Shown: positions 46,197 through 58,699 of the stretch, in pieces
Layout: every line of letters starts with the position of its first letter
Position numbering within the stretch: the first letter of the stretch is position 1
From: Malaya genurostris
Taxonomy: Eukaryota; Arthropoda; Insecta; Diptera; Culicidae
Length of the DNA: 64,000 bases
Reading direction: 5' to 3'
Assembly (NCBI RefSeq): GCF_030247185.1
Contig: NC_080571.1
Span: 66,750,172-66,814,171, forward strand
The notes under the pieces: generated by a model
What the model saw: the letters and a program-made list of their open reading frames with translations, nothing else
What the model was told of the DNA's origin: nothing
Database searches by the model: none
Made by a program: the position numbers and the translations under genes

Positions 46197-46819
46197 TTTT
46201 TAATATTATTAAATACTTGTAGCTGTCTTCAATGCTACATAATAAATCTTGCAATAAAACTTTAAACTCCACGAAAGCCTACTGAAAACCTCTATAAGAG
46301 CATGTTCCTGCAAAGTGGACCATTCTTCATAAGGTTTATAAATCAAAATGAAGAATCAGCATAAACCTGCTTTAAAACTCCAAATTCAAGAAAATTTTGA
46401 AACCAGCTTTACGATCAACATTAAATTTCTTTGGATGGAATGAATTCCGCTATGAATAAACTGTCGTTTTGATGATATTTTTCTTGACTATGTGTGTCAT
46501 GTCTACTTTGAATGCAATCAGTAAGAATTAATTACGAGTTTGAGACCTTTTCCGAACGTAAAAACTTCATGCGCTTTTATTTTTATCGTGAATGTAAGGA
46601 TAAAAATAAGAATTATAACTAATCGCCTTGAAATAAATGCGGTTTTTGCGAAAGTCTCCATGATTTATGAAAATTATTTTTTGTGATTCATCGTCATTTT
46701 TGTATAAAACTATTCTGTGGCGATAAAACTTGTGCATACGATCTGTAAATGAATCATGAAAGTCCAACATATTTCCTCGTTTTTGCATTTCGAAGTTTAT
46801 TTGATGTCAATAAATGCTA

Positions 46820-47919
46820 CACACTTAAAACCATTTCTTGAGCTCGGCATAATAAAATGCCGAAACTGATCAGCAACACGTAAATTTGCTGATTGCTCAG
46901 TAATCAATACGCATGTTTCTGAGCTTCGTTAAATGCATTCACTGATATTTCGGTAAAATGCTCCACTTTGCCGAAATTTGGCATAATTGCTTGCTGAATT
47001 TATCAGTAAACAACAGATATGCCGACATCAGCAGAGACGTTTGCCGAGATTTCGGAATAGGCGCTAGCTGTTGCCGAGATCCAGCACGACAGCTGTCATT
47101 TATTGCCGCGTTACATTTTCGCTTCGCATTGTGCAATTATTTTCTAATGAAATTCTCGAGTGAAAAAATGGATAATCTTCGAAGAAGCGTGGAACCACTT
47201 GCAAGTAAAAATATTGAATAAATATAGTGACATGTTTCGCTTTATAAAAAGCGACTTTATCAGAGCACTCGCGATTATAAGGGAAAAACACCCAAGACGG
47301 GGCTCAAAGCGTCTTCGAGACAAAACTTTGGGGGATATGCGAAAAAATAACCCAATGCATGGAATAATTCAATAGATCAAAGTAAGTTTATTTTTTGAAC
47401 AATACCGTATATGCATCATTAAATATTGAACATTTTTGTAAGCCAAAAATCAATATATATTTTTATTTTCATATTTCCAGCTCGACTCAAGGTGGCCGCC
47501 TCTGGAAACGCCGCTTTTTATTTATGCTACATGTTTTCTGGTAGGCTTTAAGCACTACTGGCAACAAATTTGTAAGCCTCCTTTAAGTGTTAATAAAATG
47601 AATTTTTTATCCTGAATGGCGTGTTTATAATGTTGAGAAAATACAAACAAAATTAATTGACTAGATTTTTAAATACTGATGATTCGGTAATTTATTTTTT
47701 TAATTTTTTCGTTTTATTGGATTGCCGAATATTCAGAGAACGTTTCACTGAGCAAACAGTAAATCTTATGCTGACGATTTCGGCAATATTTGACGTTTGT
47801 CAAATTTTAGGATGCCGAGACGCTCAGTACTTTTATTTTTGCCGAGATGATTGCTGATTACTCGGCTGTGCGAATCTCGGCATTTTTTTGCCGAGACTCA
47901 GCTAAAAAATTTAAGTGTG
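46820..47919. mobile_element. TA-flanked 1.1-kb DNA element with CACACTTAAA ends
   Basis: Left CACACTTAAAACCATTTC, right inverted CACACTTAAATTTTTTAGC, each followed inward by AGCTCGGCAT/TCTCGGCA motifs and flanked by TA (46818-46819, 47920-47921). Repeated GCCGA/TCGGC words fill both ends. It has no transposase. The interior contains an ATG (47168) and donor/acceptor-like sites (AAA|GTAAGTTT near 47380; TTTCCAG near 47480), resembling host exon structure. A degenerate copy is at 32655-33205. Confidence 0.7.
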
Positions 47920-47977
47920 TACGGTATAGAGCATCATAATGGCGGCCATGAAATTTCTTTTAATGTAAATTACACCA

Positions 47978-48240
47978 GACCCTGTCAGCTTGAAGCGATC
48001 TCAATCTTCAGTTCAGCAACGCCATCGCACGGCGTCTCATTCAACATGTCATGTCAATTGTATGGGTGCGCAGCCCTGCTATTTTGGCGCGTACGAATTT
48101 GACATTTCTCTCCCCTACTTCTATGTATGAGATTCGATGCGGACTCACCTGAGGGCGACATGCTCGCAAAAAAGGATGTTGCCAATTATTTGTTCGGGAA
48201 ATGTGAGAGCTGGATATCTTGTTAATATGATGTCTTTGAT
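47978..48240 (+). mobile_element. Dispersed element 'GACCCTGTCAGCTTGG', copy 2
   Basis: Begins GACCCTGTCAGCTTGAAG and ends near ATGATGTCTTTG. ATTACAC occurs on both sides, a possible target duplication. Confidence 0.7.
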
Positions 48241-48767
48241 TACACTTAACCTAAGCAATATTAAGAGTGTTTGCATGGTTTTATTCTAGTGCAAATTGTT
48301 TTATTTTTATTTTATTTTTAGTGTAGGTAAAGGGTTTTATAGAAGCATTGAAAACTATGATATTACTGGTTAAAAGAGACACTTATTATAGTTGTCATAA
48401 AACAGGTAGTGATTGATAAATCAATTACAAAACTCCAATAAATTATAATCAAAACCATAAGGCATTCGAATTGTTACTTGGGCGGAGCATCTGCTGTATG
48501 AGCAGCTAGATGTTTGGCCAAAACTTAGGCTTACTTTGTCTCGACAGCAGCTTGCATATCACTGACAATTTTTCACGATTTGTCGAAAAAAATGCGGTGC
48601 CGTTAACCGAAATCGATAGACGTTTTGAAAATGATAAAACAAATTGGTTGCGAAAATTTTGATAGCATCCGGTAAAAAATCTTGAAATATATCGATTTCT
48701 CCTCATAAATGTTGTTCTTACTAAACAAAGGTAATTAAAATTATTTACTTTCAAAACACACACACTT

Positions 48768-49015
48768 GAAGCATAAATCAAATAAACATAGATTTCCCAG
48801 TGTAATAGTAATGTAGTTGAGCAACCCGTGACACTAAAAGTGCCGTCTGGTGGAGAATGGGTGCGTAAATGCTCCTAAAATGCATGGAAAAAGTTGCCTG
48901 CGCATTTAACACAACCACAGTAGCTAATGGAAAAAAGTACACCCGTTTCTCACTAGAGGTGCTGTTAGTGTCACCGTACTGTGGGAAATCTATGTTTATT
49001 TGATTTATGCTTGAA
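48768..49015. repeat. Near-complete hairpin MITE, ~248 bp
   Basis: AAGCATAAATCAAATAAACA opens a ~36-base end repeated in inverse at the right. Pairing continues inward (GTGACACTAAAAGTGCC against GTGACACTAACAGCACC), so nearly the whole element can fold into one stem. Confidence 0.8.
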
Positions 49016-49019
49016 GGTA

Positions 49020-51835
49020 GCCTCAACTTCAGTGTTCAAATGGGCAACGTAGCCCAGTTCCTCTCATATGAAATGTATGTTATTCGAAAACCACTACCTT
49101 TTGAAGGATGACAGTCTTAATCACTTTTTATATTTTTCAGGTAAAATTTACGCAATCGACGTAATCATTTTTTCATCGTAATCAGCTTTAGGAACTGGGC
49201 TTTCGGATAAAATAATTGTACTATGTGATGATCCAGTAAAATTAATATTATATTTTTTCACGTTCAATAAAACTTAAATAAAGGAAAATAGGTACACCAC
49301 TTTTAACGAAAGCCATAGTAAAAATCATGCGATAAGAAAACGAATGAATCCAAGCTTACATCCAGCATGTTACTAATATTTGCAAAATATTAGAAAATAT
49401 TTTCAGTTCGATGAATCTTTATCAGTCTACATAACATTTAAACATACAGGCGAAAAATGGAAAATAAGTGTTGTTAACAACCAAGTCTAATCATGAAACA
49501 GCTACTTCGACGGAACATTCAAGTATTTACGTTCGTTTCATCGTAGTAAACTTGAAAGAAACTAGACCAAGAAGGTTTTACACTGAAACGATAAGGTTGA
49601 TTTGATTGAGTTAGTGTTTCTGAGATATTTTCTGAATTCGACCAAAGTCAACAGCAAGTTGATGGTAGCAACCTTTTTGTTTCATGCAGGAAAATATGAG
49701 CAAATTTCTCGAGTAGTCTATCAACACAAATAACCAACACACTGTCGCTATGAGAAAAACCGTACAAAAAGCTTGTTTTATTACAATAATCATTTATTTG
49801 TATAATCATACTTGATACTGTTAAAATATAAAATTACTTTTTTTTCCACTAGATTACTCTTTGTTATTGTTTGGTTTTATTGGGTTCGTTATATTTCATA
49901 ATGATCTGCAGATACAACGTGAGATACCACCATGCATGAGTGTGGAACATAATTGAACATTGTTTACTTGCTTGTTTACGCATCACAACCCCCATCTACT
50001 GAAGAGGACTGCCAAACACATATGCAAGGTGATGACGCGTTAGTGCGTTGATGTATACAAATAGATTAGGAGAAATAGCAGCTTCATTACATTGGTTAGG
50101 CAAATTATAATCAAATGAAAGAAAGTGTTTATATACTGTAGAGTAGGAAATAGTACAAAGTTCCGATGTTATTGTGAGTTATAATCAATGCAATACAGTT
50201 ATGTGGCCACATTCAAAATTGTACAATGTATAAAAAGGCACACCCAAAATAGTCGTTACTTCTATTTCCATTTGTTTTCGCTTGTTATGTGGATCTTGTT
50301 CTTATTTTCGTGTCTATTGGTAAACATTATTATTCGTGTCTAAAATGTATCATTGCGTTCATTATCCACTTATGTTACAATCCTCTGTTCTCTATTTCGT
50401 TTAAGTTGTCTTTTTTCGGTTTGTTAAACTTATGGTTAGCTCTGTTTTGTTCGCTTATATGGAATTGAATTCTACTGAACAAAAACGTGAAGGATTGTAT
50501 GTACAATGACAACAACACTTAAGATTACTTATTTTAATCAATGGCAAACAGTTGCTTTTAGTGTTTACAGTAAAACGTGTAATAATAAACAAGGCAAACC
50601 AGCTACTCACGATATCTAAAATATACTTTACTGATGTTTTTTCGAATTTTAACAAGCTCTTATTTATTGCAAATGTATATATTCTAAGTGACAGGTGTTA
50701 TATGGTATGCTGCACTATGTACTGATTTTTTGGTATCACATTTAGGAGCGAAATGCATGATGTATAAAAACTATTATTTACTAAAATTATTTCATTTGCG
50801 ATCTGACAGAGAGGGAAGCAATCTAGTTAAAAGCAGCTATAAAAGTTCAAATGCAATGGAATGATTCTAGTACTGAAACCTAGTACATATAGACATATGG
50901 GTTCATAACGTATGGCTATGAGTATGTACGGTGGTGCATATTTTGCAGATTAATTGTGTCTATTGCATAAAAGTGTAGAAATTCTGTTCCGTTACATTAT
51001 TATTGTAACAAACACAAAGTTTTGAATATTTTAAACAATAAAATATCTTCTACTAAATTGCCAAGATAGATAAAATAACATAAAACTAAACGAGATCAAC
51101 AAGCAAACAAATGATTATTGAGCTTCGAATACATGAATATCGCTATAAAAACAGCAGAATACAGTAAAGTTTTGCACTAATTATTGTCCTTCAAGTATTA
51201 ATCATTGCAATCTCTAACAAAAAGGGATCGTGCATGGTAGAATAAAAGATTGAAAGAATAAAATAAATCTAAACATTGCGAAAAAAAGCAAATTATTATT
51301 GACTTAAAATTGATTCACCTCAATCGTTCATGCGAAATCAAAATACATTTTGCGAAACATACTTCAATCACTTACATTAAGTCTTTCTTGGCCAAGCAAA
51401 CAATTGGATTGTGTTCGAATTACTTCTAAGAATCCCAAACTATTGACGAGAAATTCATTAGAACAAAATTAACTAAATTTGGTTATGTCCAATTATAGTT
51501 TAATCCTATTGCTACTGTCATTCCTGCCGGGTTGAATTGGGTTTGTACTAGAAAGCAATGATGTAAGCGAACCCGCGGTATACGAATCAGAATCGAAACT
51601 GGTCCAATTTTCAGTTCAGTGGCGTTTAACCTAAGTTCTAAACTGATTTCAATCAAAGATATCATATTATCAATAGAACTGTCACGTTTTTCGCACCTTG
51701 TTGGTTCTACTAGTGTAAGCTAATTCAGAGTATATGTAAATAGAGTGACGACGTATCATTCGAATGAGAATAAAAAAAGGTTGGCAACAATAACAAAATT
51801 CTTGCAGGCAGCACGGTAATTTACCCAGTACCAAA
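49020..51835. other. Gene-free AT-rich DNA; distal candidate 3' end for murashka
   Basis: No coding sequence or bounded repeat seen. On the minus strand AATAAA occurs at 49777-49782 and 49793-49798, which could serve a very long murashka 3' UTR. Use of these sites is speculative. Confidence 0.3.
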
Positions 51836-51842
51836 GACATTA

Positions 51843-52018
51843 TATTATCAAGATATCTAGCTCTCGCATTTCACAAACAAATCGTGGACAACATACTATT
51901 TTTTACGATCAAGACGTACATACAAGCAGGTGAGAGAAGTTTCAAATTCGTGTATTCAATGTGATGCCGTGCGATGGCGTTACTGAACTGAACATTGATT
52001 TCGCTCCAAGCTGACGGT
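51843..52018 (-). mobile_element. Dispersed element 'GACCCTGTCAGCTTGG', copy 3, partial
   Basis: Minus-strand copy with internal deletion relative to copies 1, 2 and 4; it retains CGCCATCGCACGGC and the AAAGACAT end. Confidence 0.65.
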
Positions 52019-52024
52019 ATGAAA

Positions 52025-53360
52025 GTGTTCAGAAGCAAAAGTGTGATCGCCCACGTTGTCTCCCAAACGGACGGAGTTGTGAATTCTAACTCTACCGCTA
52101 GTTTGTAAGAGTCTGATTTACTGTGACGCTATAAATGTCATTAAATTACTCACGTAAGGAACGGACAATGCAAAGCCAAGTTACATAGAACTTCTGATGT
52201 GCAACACATCTGTGTTTTCTAAATGTGGTTAGTTTTTGAACACTAACACCTGAGCACAGACTAACAGACATGACAGTATGAGTAAATTCTTATAAAAAAT
52301 AATTTTTCGTGATGCACTAGTTCCACCTATATTATACTGCGCGAACTATTTACTATCGGTACACCCCTTGTGTTATGTAAAAGTTAATTTACTAGTTGGT
52401 TCCCCCTCGTTTGTCAACACCGATCAGCTGCTTGCAGGGATGCCTGATTTCATCATAATATTTGGAAATGAATCGTCACAGTAAATTATTATATTACGTT
52501 AATAATATATTAAACTTTTTAGCGATGTTGGAAGGTAACCATTTATTTTTCTCAACATTGTTCATCTAGACTATTTTTTATTGTGTTGGTAATTTTCACC
52601 CGAAATTAAGTGGTGGCAGATCAGAAGCAAGTAAATATTGCCACTAAACGGGTTCGATTTTGTATTGCGTTGAAGGATGAGAGGTAGGCACAATTTTGTA
52701 TATAGTTTTGGCAATATGTATTAAATCTGTATCCTGCATGAAATTCGCATACAAATGCAAATACATATCAATACATTACAGGTAATTCTGTATAAATGGC
52801 AACTCTGTTGGTAAATGAAAAAAATAAACACAGTCTAGATGACAGACATGATGTTTTTGATAGGGTAACGTGGCGCCATCATAACACATGTGAGTACTGT
52901 CCCAAATAAAGGAATATTCGAAATGACAGTTAAAATGATTGAAGAATCTAATTTGAGTGTCCTGTCTGTTAGTCTGTGACCTGAGTTTTAAACACTAATA
53001 TTATTTCACCTACTGATTGGAAATATTTCTGTGCATCGATTTGAAGAAAACAAAACACGTATTTCAATTAAATATAATTGAAATTTGGATTAATAGCGAG
53101 CAGTGCTGCTGAAGTCTAACGGGCTTATTGACATTTCTTACTGGAGAGGATGGTTTTCAAAGTGTAAGCTACATATAAATTGGGTAGTACTTCTCTGATT
53201 GGTCATACAACACAAAAATGAAACTGTGTAAGCATGCGGTACAAAAAACTAATAAGCAAAATTATTGCTAATAATTCATTCTCACATGAACATACCAAAC
53301 AGTAATCATCTCACGAAGCGTGACAAAACGAATTGATGCTCTGACAGGTTTGCTTTAATC
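52025..53360. other. Intergenic, no gene seen
   Basis: AT-rich sequence without recognisable features. Confidence 0.4.
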
Positions 53361-53362
53361 AG

Positions 53363-53630
53363 ACCCTGTCAGCTTGGAGCGAAATCAATTTTCAGTTCAG
53401 CAACGCCATCGCACGGCATCACATTCAACATATCATGTCAATTGTATGGGTACGCAGTGATGCTATTTTGGCGCGAACGACTTTGACATTTCGCTCCCCT
53501 TCTTCTATGTACGAGATTGGATGCGGACTCGCCTGAGGGCGCCATGGTAGCAAAAAATTATGTTGCCAATGATTTGTTCGGGAAATGTGAGAGCTGAATA
53601 TCTTGTTAACATGATGTGTTTGCTTTGATC
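53363..53630 (+). mobile_element. Dispersed element 'GACCCTGTCAGCTTGG', copy 4
   Basis: Best preserved copy. The flanks TTTAATCA and TTTGATCA differ at one base and suggest an 8-bp duplication. Confidence 0.75.
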
Positions 53631-53646
53631 AAATGGAATTAGCTTG

Positions 53647-54346
53647 CACGCTTAGAAAAAGTTACTCAAAGTTTGAGTACTAGTTACTCATTTTCAAATG
53701 ATACATGGAAACGTCAAAAATTGAGTAGTTATCATCAATGATATTGAGTAACTCCTACTCTAAATTTGAGTTTAACGCAAAATATCTTTTTATAGTTACT
53801 ATTCGCATTCGCGATAAGTCTAAAAGTTGTAATAACCATTTGTAGCAACAGGTTGTATTTTTTGTTAGTGAGACGCGTATTTCGAGGGTGAGTCGATCAA
53901 CACAAACGGTGTTGTGTCTGCAAAAACCGGAATGATCAGCTTCGTGTTGTGCTTTAGAATGGAAACGAATATGCTCAATATGAGGAATAAGTGTATGATT
54001 GGTGACTGAGCATAACACACTACTCCAAGCGACCACCACTTGATATAGTATTGAGTTCAATTATTTAACATTTTAATACAATACACTTAGAAAAGGAGCA
54101 ATTTTTTTGCAAATTTGGTATATGTGAAATAAAATTTCACACAAAATTTGAGTGATAGTTACTCTATTTTTGTACATGTACGAATAAAGTATTACTCAGT
54201 AAATGAGTAGATTTTACCCAAATATCGTTTCCAGTGGAAGAACTCAAATTTGAGTAACTTCGGAGTTACTCTAAATTAGAGTTGTTCCACTTTTTCTGTA
54301 GATGAGTGAGATCTTACTCATTTTTGAGTAACTATTTTTAAGCGTG
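53647..54346. mobile_element. 700-bp element with CACGCTTA ends
   Basis: Left CACGCTTAGAAAAAGTTACT and right inverted CACGCTTAAAAATAGTTACT. TTGAGTAACT and its inverse are scattered through both ends as subterminal repeats. No clear target duplication, no transposase; the frame 53755-54060 (minus) is not recognised. Confidence 0.75.
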
Positions 54347-54439
54347 TGTACTCGCTTTTTGACGTTTCGTGTGGTTTAAGGGTCATGCGTGTTTGGATAA
54401 AATGCAATGTTATGTGGTCTTTGCTTGAAACACCAGAAA

Positions 54440-54665
54440 CTGATCCAGGGTAGTTTCGTTAAATAAACAATTTTAACGAAACTGTGTTGGGTTCGCACTT
54501 ACTTTTGGGCGTGAGCGAATCCGATATAAGAATTAGGTTCGAAACTGACTCGAATTGTGGTACGAGGACGTTGAAGCTAAGTTCGAAACTAACTTCAAAT
54601 AAATGGTATGACCGCAATTAGGGTGTAAACTGAGTTAGATTTGTCTTCAAGCGAAAACTTTATTA
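54440..54665 (+). repeat. Dispersed repeat 'GGGTTAGGTTTGGC' family, diverged copy
   Basis: Similar in order and wording to 19090-19325 (GGGTAGTTTCGTTAAA..., GTTCGAAACTGACTCGA, TTCAAGCGAAAACT). Confidence 0.55.
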
Positions 54666-54887
54666 GTACTTAACAGCCATCTGAAACCGGTATGTTATCA
54701 TCACCCATTTGGAAGTACACCGATTACGTTGAGACCCTCGTGTTTCGAGCCCCAAATACTGCGATGTTTTGATACTCATCGCGACTCTCAAATTGTGAAA
54801 ATTACCTAAACTTGATGTCCCAAAACACTACCAGTTGAATTCTAGGTAAACCGACAAGTTATTGTGAGAGAATTGTCTCAAAAATTC

Positions 54888-55754
54888 GCGTACAATAAAC
54901 AAGGTAAATAGAAAACAATTGCATTACTGTATATTTACGTTGTGATCAGCTGATTTTGAAGTTCCGATTTAGATCTCATCAAGATGGCGTCGTGACAGGA
55001 GGCTGTACATGCGGGTTGACTCCAAGGCGAACTAAATTATAAGTTCTTACTAAACTGCATTAAATTTTCGCTCCAATTGGAGAAATGAACAATGCAAACC
55101 AAGGTTGGTACTTTTTCTGTTGTTGTTGTTGTTGTTGTTGTTTTGTTCTTAGGAATTTGAAAAAGAAATGGGTTTCCTCTAGTCTATATATTATAGAAAT
55201 TTCAAATATAAAATTTCCATATTTTATATAACTAAAATTTTATTTCAAATTCAAATGAATTTGAATTAAAATCGAGGTAAAAGGAGGATGAAACGAAATA
55301 AATTAAATTAATTAATTAAATTCTAACTTGCGTACAATAAACAAGGTAAATAGAAAACAATTGCATTACTGTATATTTACGTTGTGATCAGCTGATTTTG
55401 AAGTTCCGATTTAGATCTCATCAAGATGGCGTCGTGACAGGAGGCTGTACATGCGGGTTGACTCCAAGGCGAACTAAATTATAAGTTCTTACTAAACTGC
55501 ATTAAATTTTCGCTCCAATTGGAGAAATGAACAATGCAAACCAAGGTTGGTACTTTTTCTGTTGTTGTTGTTGTTGTTGTTGTTGTTTTGTTCTTAGGAA
55601 TTTGAAAAAGAAATGGGTTTCCTCTAGTCTATATATTATAGAAATTTCAAATATAAAATTTCCATATTTTATATAACTAAAATTTTATTTCAAATTCAAA
55701 TGAATTTGAATTAAAATCGAGGTAAAAGGAGGATGAAACGAAATAAATTAAATT
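54888..55754 (+). repeat. Tandem duplication, two near-identical ~425-bp copies, period 442
   Basis: The copies start at 54888 and 55330 with GCGTACAATAAACAAGGTAA. They differ visibly only in the TGT run (one more unit in copy 2) and the AT-rich junction (AATTAATTAATT). Each copy has TCATCAAGATGGCGTCGTGA and a TTG microsatellite. Either very recent or an assembly duplication. Confidence 0.92.
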
Positions 55755-55759
55755 CCTTT

Positions 55760-58180
55760 TCACAAAGTGCTCAATTTTTTCAATCGCTATTATCATTATT
55801 CCGAATCATTCTAAACGGTAGCTGTCATTACAAAATATTTCAATCTAATCCAAGCACAAAGCATTTCGTTAAGTGAATTCAAGATAGGTCATAACAATAT
55901 GGTATTTTTAATGCTGTCGTTTTTGACGTTCGAATGTGTTGCTCTCAGAAGACATAAATTTACACGCTTTTTAAAAAATAATTCCTTAAGAATAATTTGT
56001 TTATACTGCGTTGCCAAGGTTGCTACTCAAACCTAATCTCCTAACAATACTTGTAAAATTAGACTATTGGACTCCCACAACAAAAACTAAAGGTAGTACA
56101 TACGTTTCTGAACCAGACAGTTCTAACAAGATTTGTTTGAAACGATTCCATTACTTACGCGAAGACTTTACATTTCTGGTTTCTAACTAAACGAGTTTGA
56201 TTGCAGTTAATTTTATTTTAAAGTTTAAATGTAACGTCTTCTGTTTGGGATTCTACAGGCAAGCTTTGTTAGGAAAAGATTTAGATACTTATGGCATGCC
56301 GGATATTGAATATGTGTTTTTTTTTATGAAAGATTATAGAAATCAACTACTTTCTGTATAGCTTTCCCACAGTCTGACATTTTGTGTAAAAATATGAGCT
56401 TTTGCAAGAAAATTACTGCATTTTCATTGTCATCGTGATCGTATTTCACACAAAGCATTACGCTACATCACTACATTGTTGTCCGCTTTAAGATAGCATT
56501 TGTCAATCATTGAAAAGATATGGAACATCTCGCTAACGCTTTGGAAGGAATGATTTTTCACTTAAATAACTATTCTAGCTAAAAAAACGAACATTATTTA
56601 CAAAACGAATAGAAATATGTAACCCAAATCAGTTAGTTACCGGGTTGTAAATCTAGCACATCTTCTTGATATATCTTTCACCATTATAAAGCATACGGCA
56701 TTACCCAAGAATGAATTAAAGCTTTACTTACTGATATGTAACATAGGTAGTATTTTGTTTAAAGAAAAAAAGGTGCTGAATCCTGAATTCAATATGTCAT
56801 AAAATCAACTCACCAAGCAGTAAACTGAAAGCATTAGCACGTGGCCGCGACTTCAGGAGGTCCAGGTGCAATCTTGCCGTTCATTTAGTCTCAATGAAAC
56901 CAAACCTTTTATGGGTAATGCAAATTTATTGAATCTGTTATAGTTTTGTTTGTTTTGTCTGTTTCCAATAAGCAAGTATTATTTTGACATTCGAAATCTA
57001 TGTTCCTGTATTATTTGTGAGAGTTTACCACTTATAAGAAATCTAGACAAATCAACTTCACATTTATATACGAGTTAGTCATCTGAACCACTACTTTATT
57101 GGAAAGGATTCGCTGTTAAAATAGTTTCTGTTGTTTTTTTTTCGTCTACCCAGTATAGATTCGTTTCGGTTGCATTATTTTTCGTAGAATGGTAATGGTT
57201 ATTTTAACTTTGAAAGTATATAAAATGGCACACATTACTTTGTTATATTCTTCTTTTTATTTGTTTTGTTGTTATCATTGTTCTATCGATATCTGTTTTC
57301 TATTTGGATGGGGAACTTTTAAGGTTAACTGGTGTATTAGCAGAAAACCCACTCTGAAAACTGGCATATCGTGTTACACAAATCTTGAACGTTGCGTTCC
57401 TGCAGCTGATAAATATTTAGAAGCATTGAAGTAATCAGCGTTGAATTCCTGAAGGCTTAGAAAAAGGTACAGTTATAATATATTACCAACGAACGGAATC
57501 TATTGATTTACAACAAAAATTCAAACGCCATCAAAGACTTGAATGACATGATTTTTTTTTAGTTATTTTTAAATATTCCATATTTTCAGTGAAAACATTA
57601 TGAGATTTCGTGTTTGGACCGATAGGCATAGTTCAGAACTACTATTATTCTCTAGAGGTTTTGTTATCAAACATCACGAAACTTGATTACATATATAATT
57701 TTCATTTAGCAAATGTATCACAATAGGGAAATAGCACACCTTTTTTTACACGTACATGTTGGTCAAAAATTTCACTTCAAAGCGGATGAAACAAACGAAT
57801 GCACAAATAGAAAACCAGTGTATCACTGCTATAAATGTTAGATAATTTAATCTGAACTAAAGTCGTAGTAGTTTTCATTTTTTTGCCCAAATCTATGTCT
57901 TTAGAATGCAATCGGAATTTTGCTGCGCAGAAGTACGGGACGACTCGTCCAAGCTGCAATAAAAAAAATGTTAGGCCAAATCACTATTGGCTACGAAACT
58001 GTAAATAGTTTAAATAACACTACATACATTTTAGTTCATAGTCCAACTTATTGAACGATAGCTAAATAGTATGTTAGGCATTCCAGCTTTGTAAAAATCA
58101 CTTCTATTTTTTAACCGAAACTCAATTTACTTTTCATCACATCACTGAAATAGCGAAAATATGAAAATTTACGAAAAAGA
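55760..58180. other. Gene-free DNA, possibly part of the murashka 3' region
   Basis: AT-rich, no bounded repeat noticed. The frame 57189-57434 (plus) is hydrophobic and cysteine-containing but unrecognised. Confidence 0.35.
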
Positions 58181-58184
58181 ATCA

Positions 58185-58262
58185 CCAGAGGGAAGATTCG
58201 AACCCACAACGTTTTCTTGTCCGTGCTGATGCTCTGCCTACTCTGATACATGTGCAAACACG
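58185..58262 (-). repeat. tRNA-derived SINE fragment
   Basis: The minus strand reads AGTAGGCAGAGCATCAGC (A-box-like), an anticodon-arm-like stretch, then GGGTTCGAATCTTCCC (a good B box). The cloverleaf is not closed by an acceptor stem, so it is a SINE head, not a tRNA gene. Confidence 0.5.
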
Positions 58263-58613
58263 TTCCAGCAGGTAATTTGGTTAGGTAACGCAGAACAACG
58301 TGCACGATACTAAGCAGTCACCGATCGATGTTCACCCTGTATCACTACATACTGCAGACGTCGTCCGGTGAATCATGGTTTGACGCATTCAAAAATACGT
58401 TTTAATTATTATTTTATTTTTCACAAATTTACATATTTTCGCAATGTCATTCATCTGGTTTTCCTCTCGATCTGTTTTTCGTTGGCAGTGATGTGAGAAC
58501 TAGTTCATGACAGGCTCTAGTGTTTTCACACAAACCCAAAACAAATCATCAAAACTGTAGCTTGCAGGCTGAGTAAAAGCAAATTGGTACGCCCCTTGCA
58601 CGTCTATACACAG

Positions 58614-58690
58614 TCGAATCGTCTGATTCTAAATCCATTTGGAAATCATACTGAATTCCGAATCAAATTCCAGACGAGTTAATTGGGTTG
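58614..58690. repeat. Half copy of the palindromic MITE of 15437-15602
   Basis: TCCATTTGGAAATCATACTG and CCAGACGAGTTAA match the right arm of the element at 15.4 kb. Confidence 0.65.
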
Positions 58691-58699
58691 TGTTGGAAA

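Larger units (their letters stand above)
46184..48486. mobile_element. Possible 2.3-kb element with CCAAGTAACA ends, hosting others
   Basis: CCGCCCCAAGTAACATTTTT at the left and inverted CCGCCCAAGTAACAATTCG at the right could be one pair of ends. Inside lie the TA-flanked element 46820-47919 and a GACCCTGTCAGC copy. The pairing could be chance, because the end motif is shared by a MITE family. Confidence 0.35.

Noticed and set aside
57189..57434. 81-codon plus-strand frame
   Set aside because: Hydrophobic low-information peptide with no splice, promoter or domain support.
58185..58262. tRNA gene on the minus strand
   Set aside because: A and B boxes are present but the acceptor and anticodon stems do not close.
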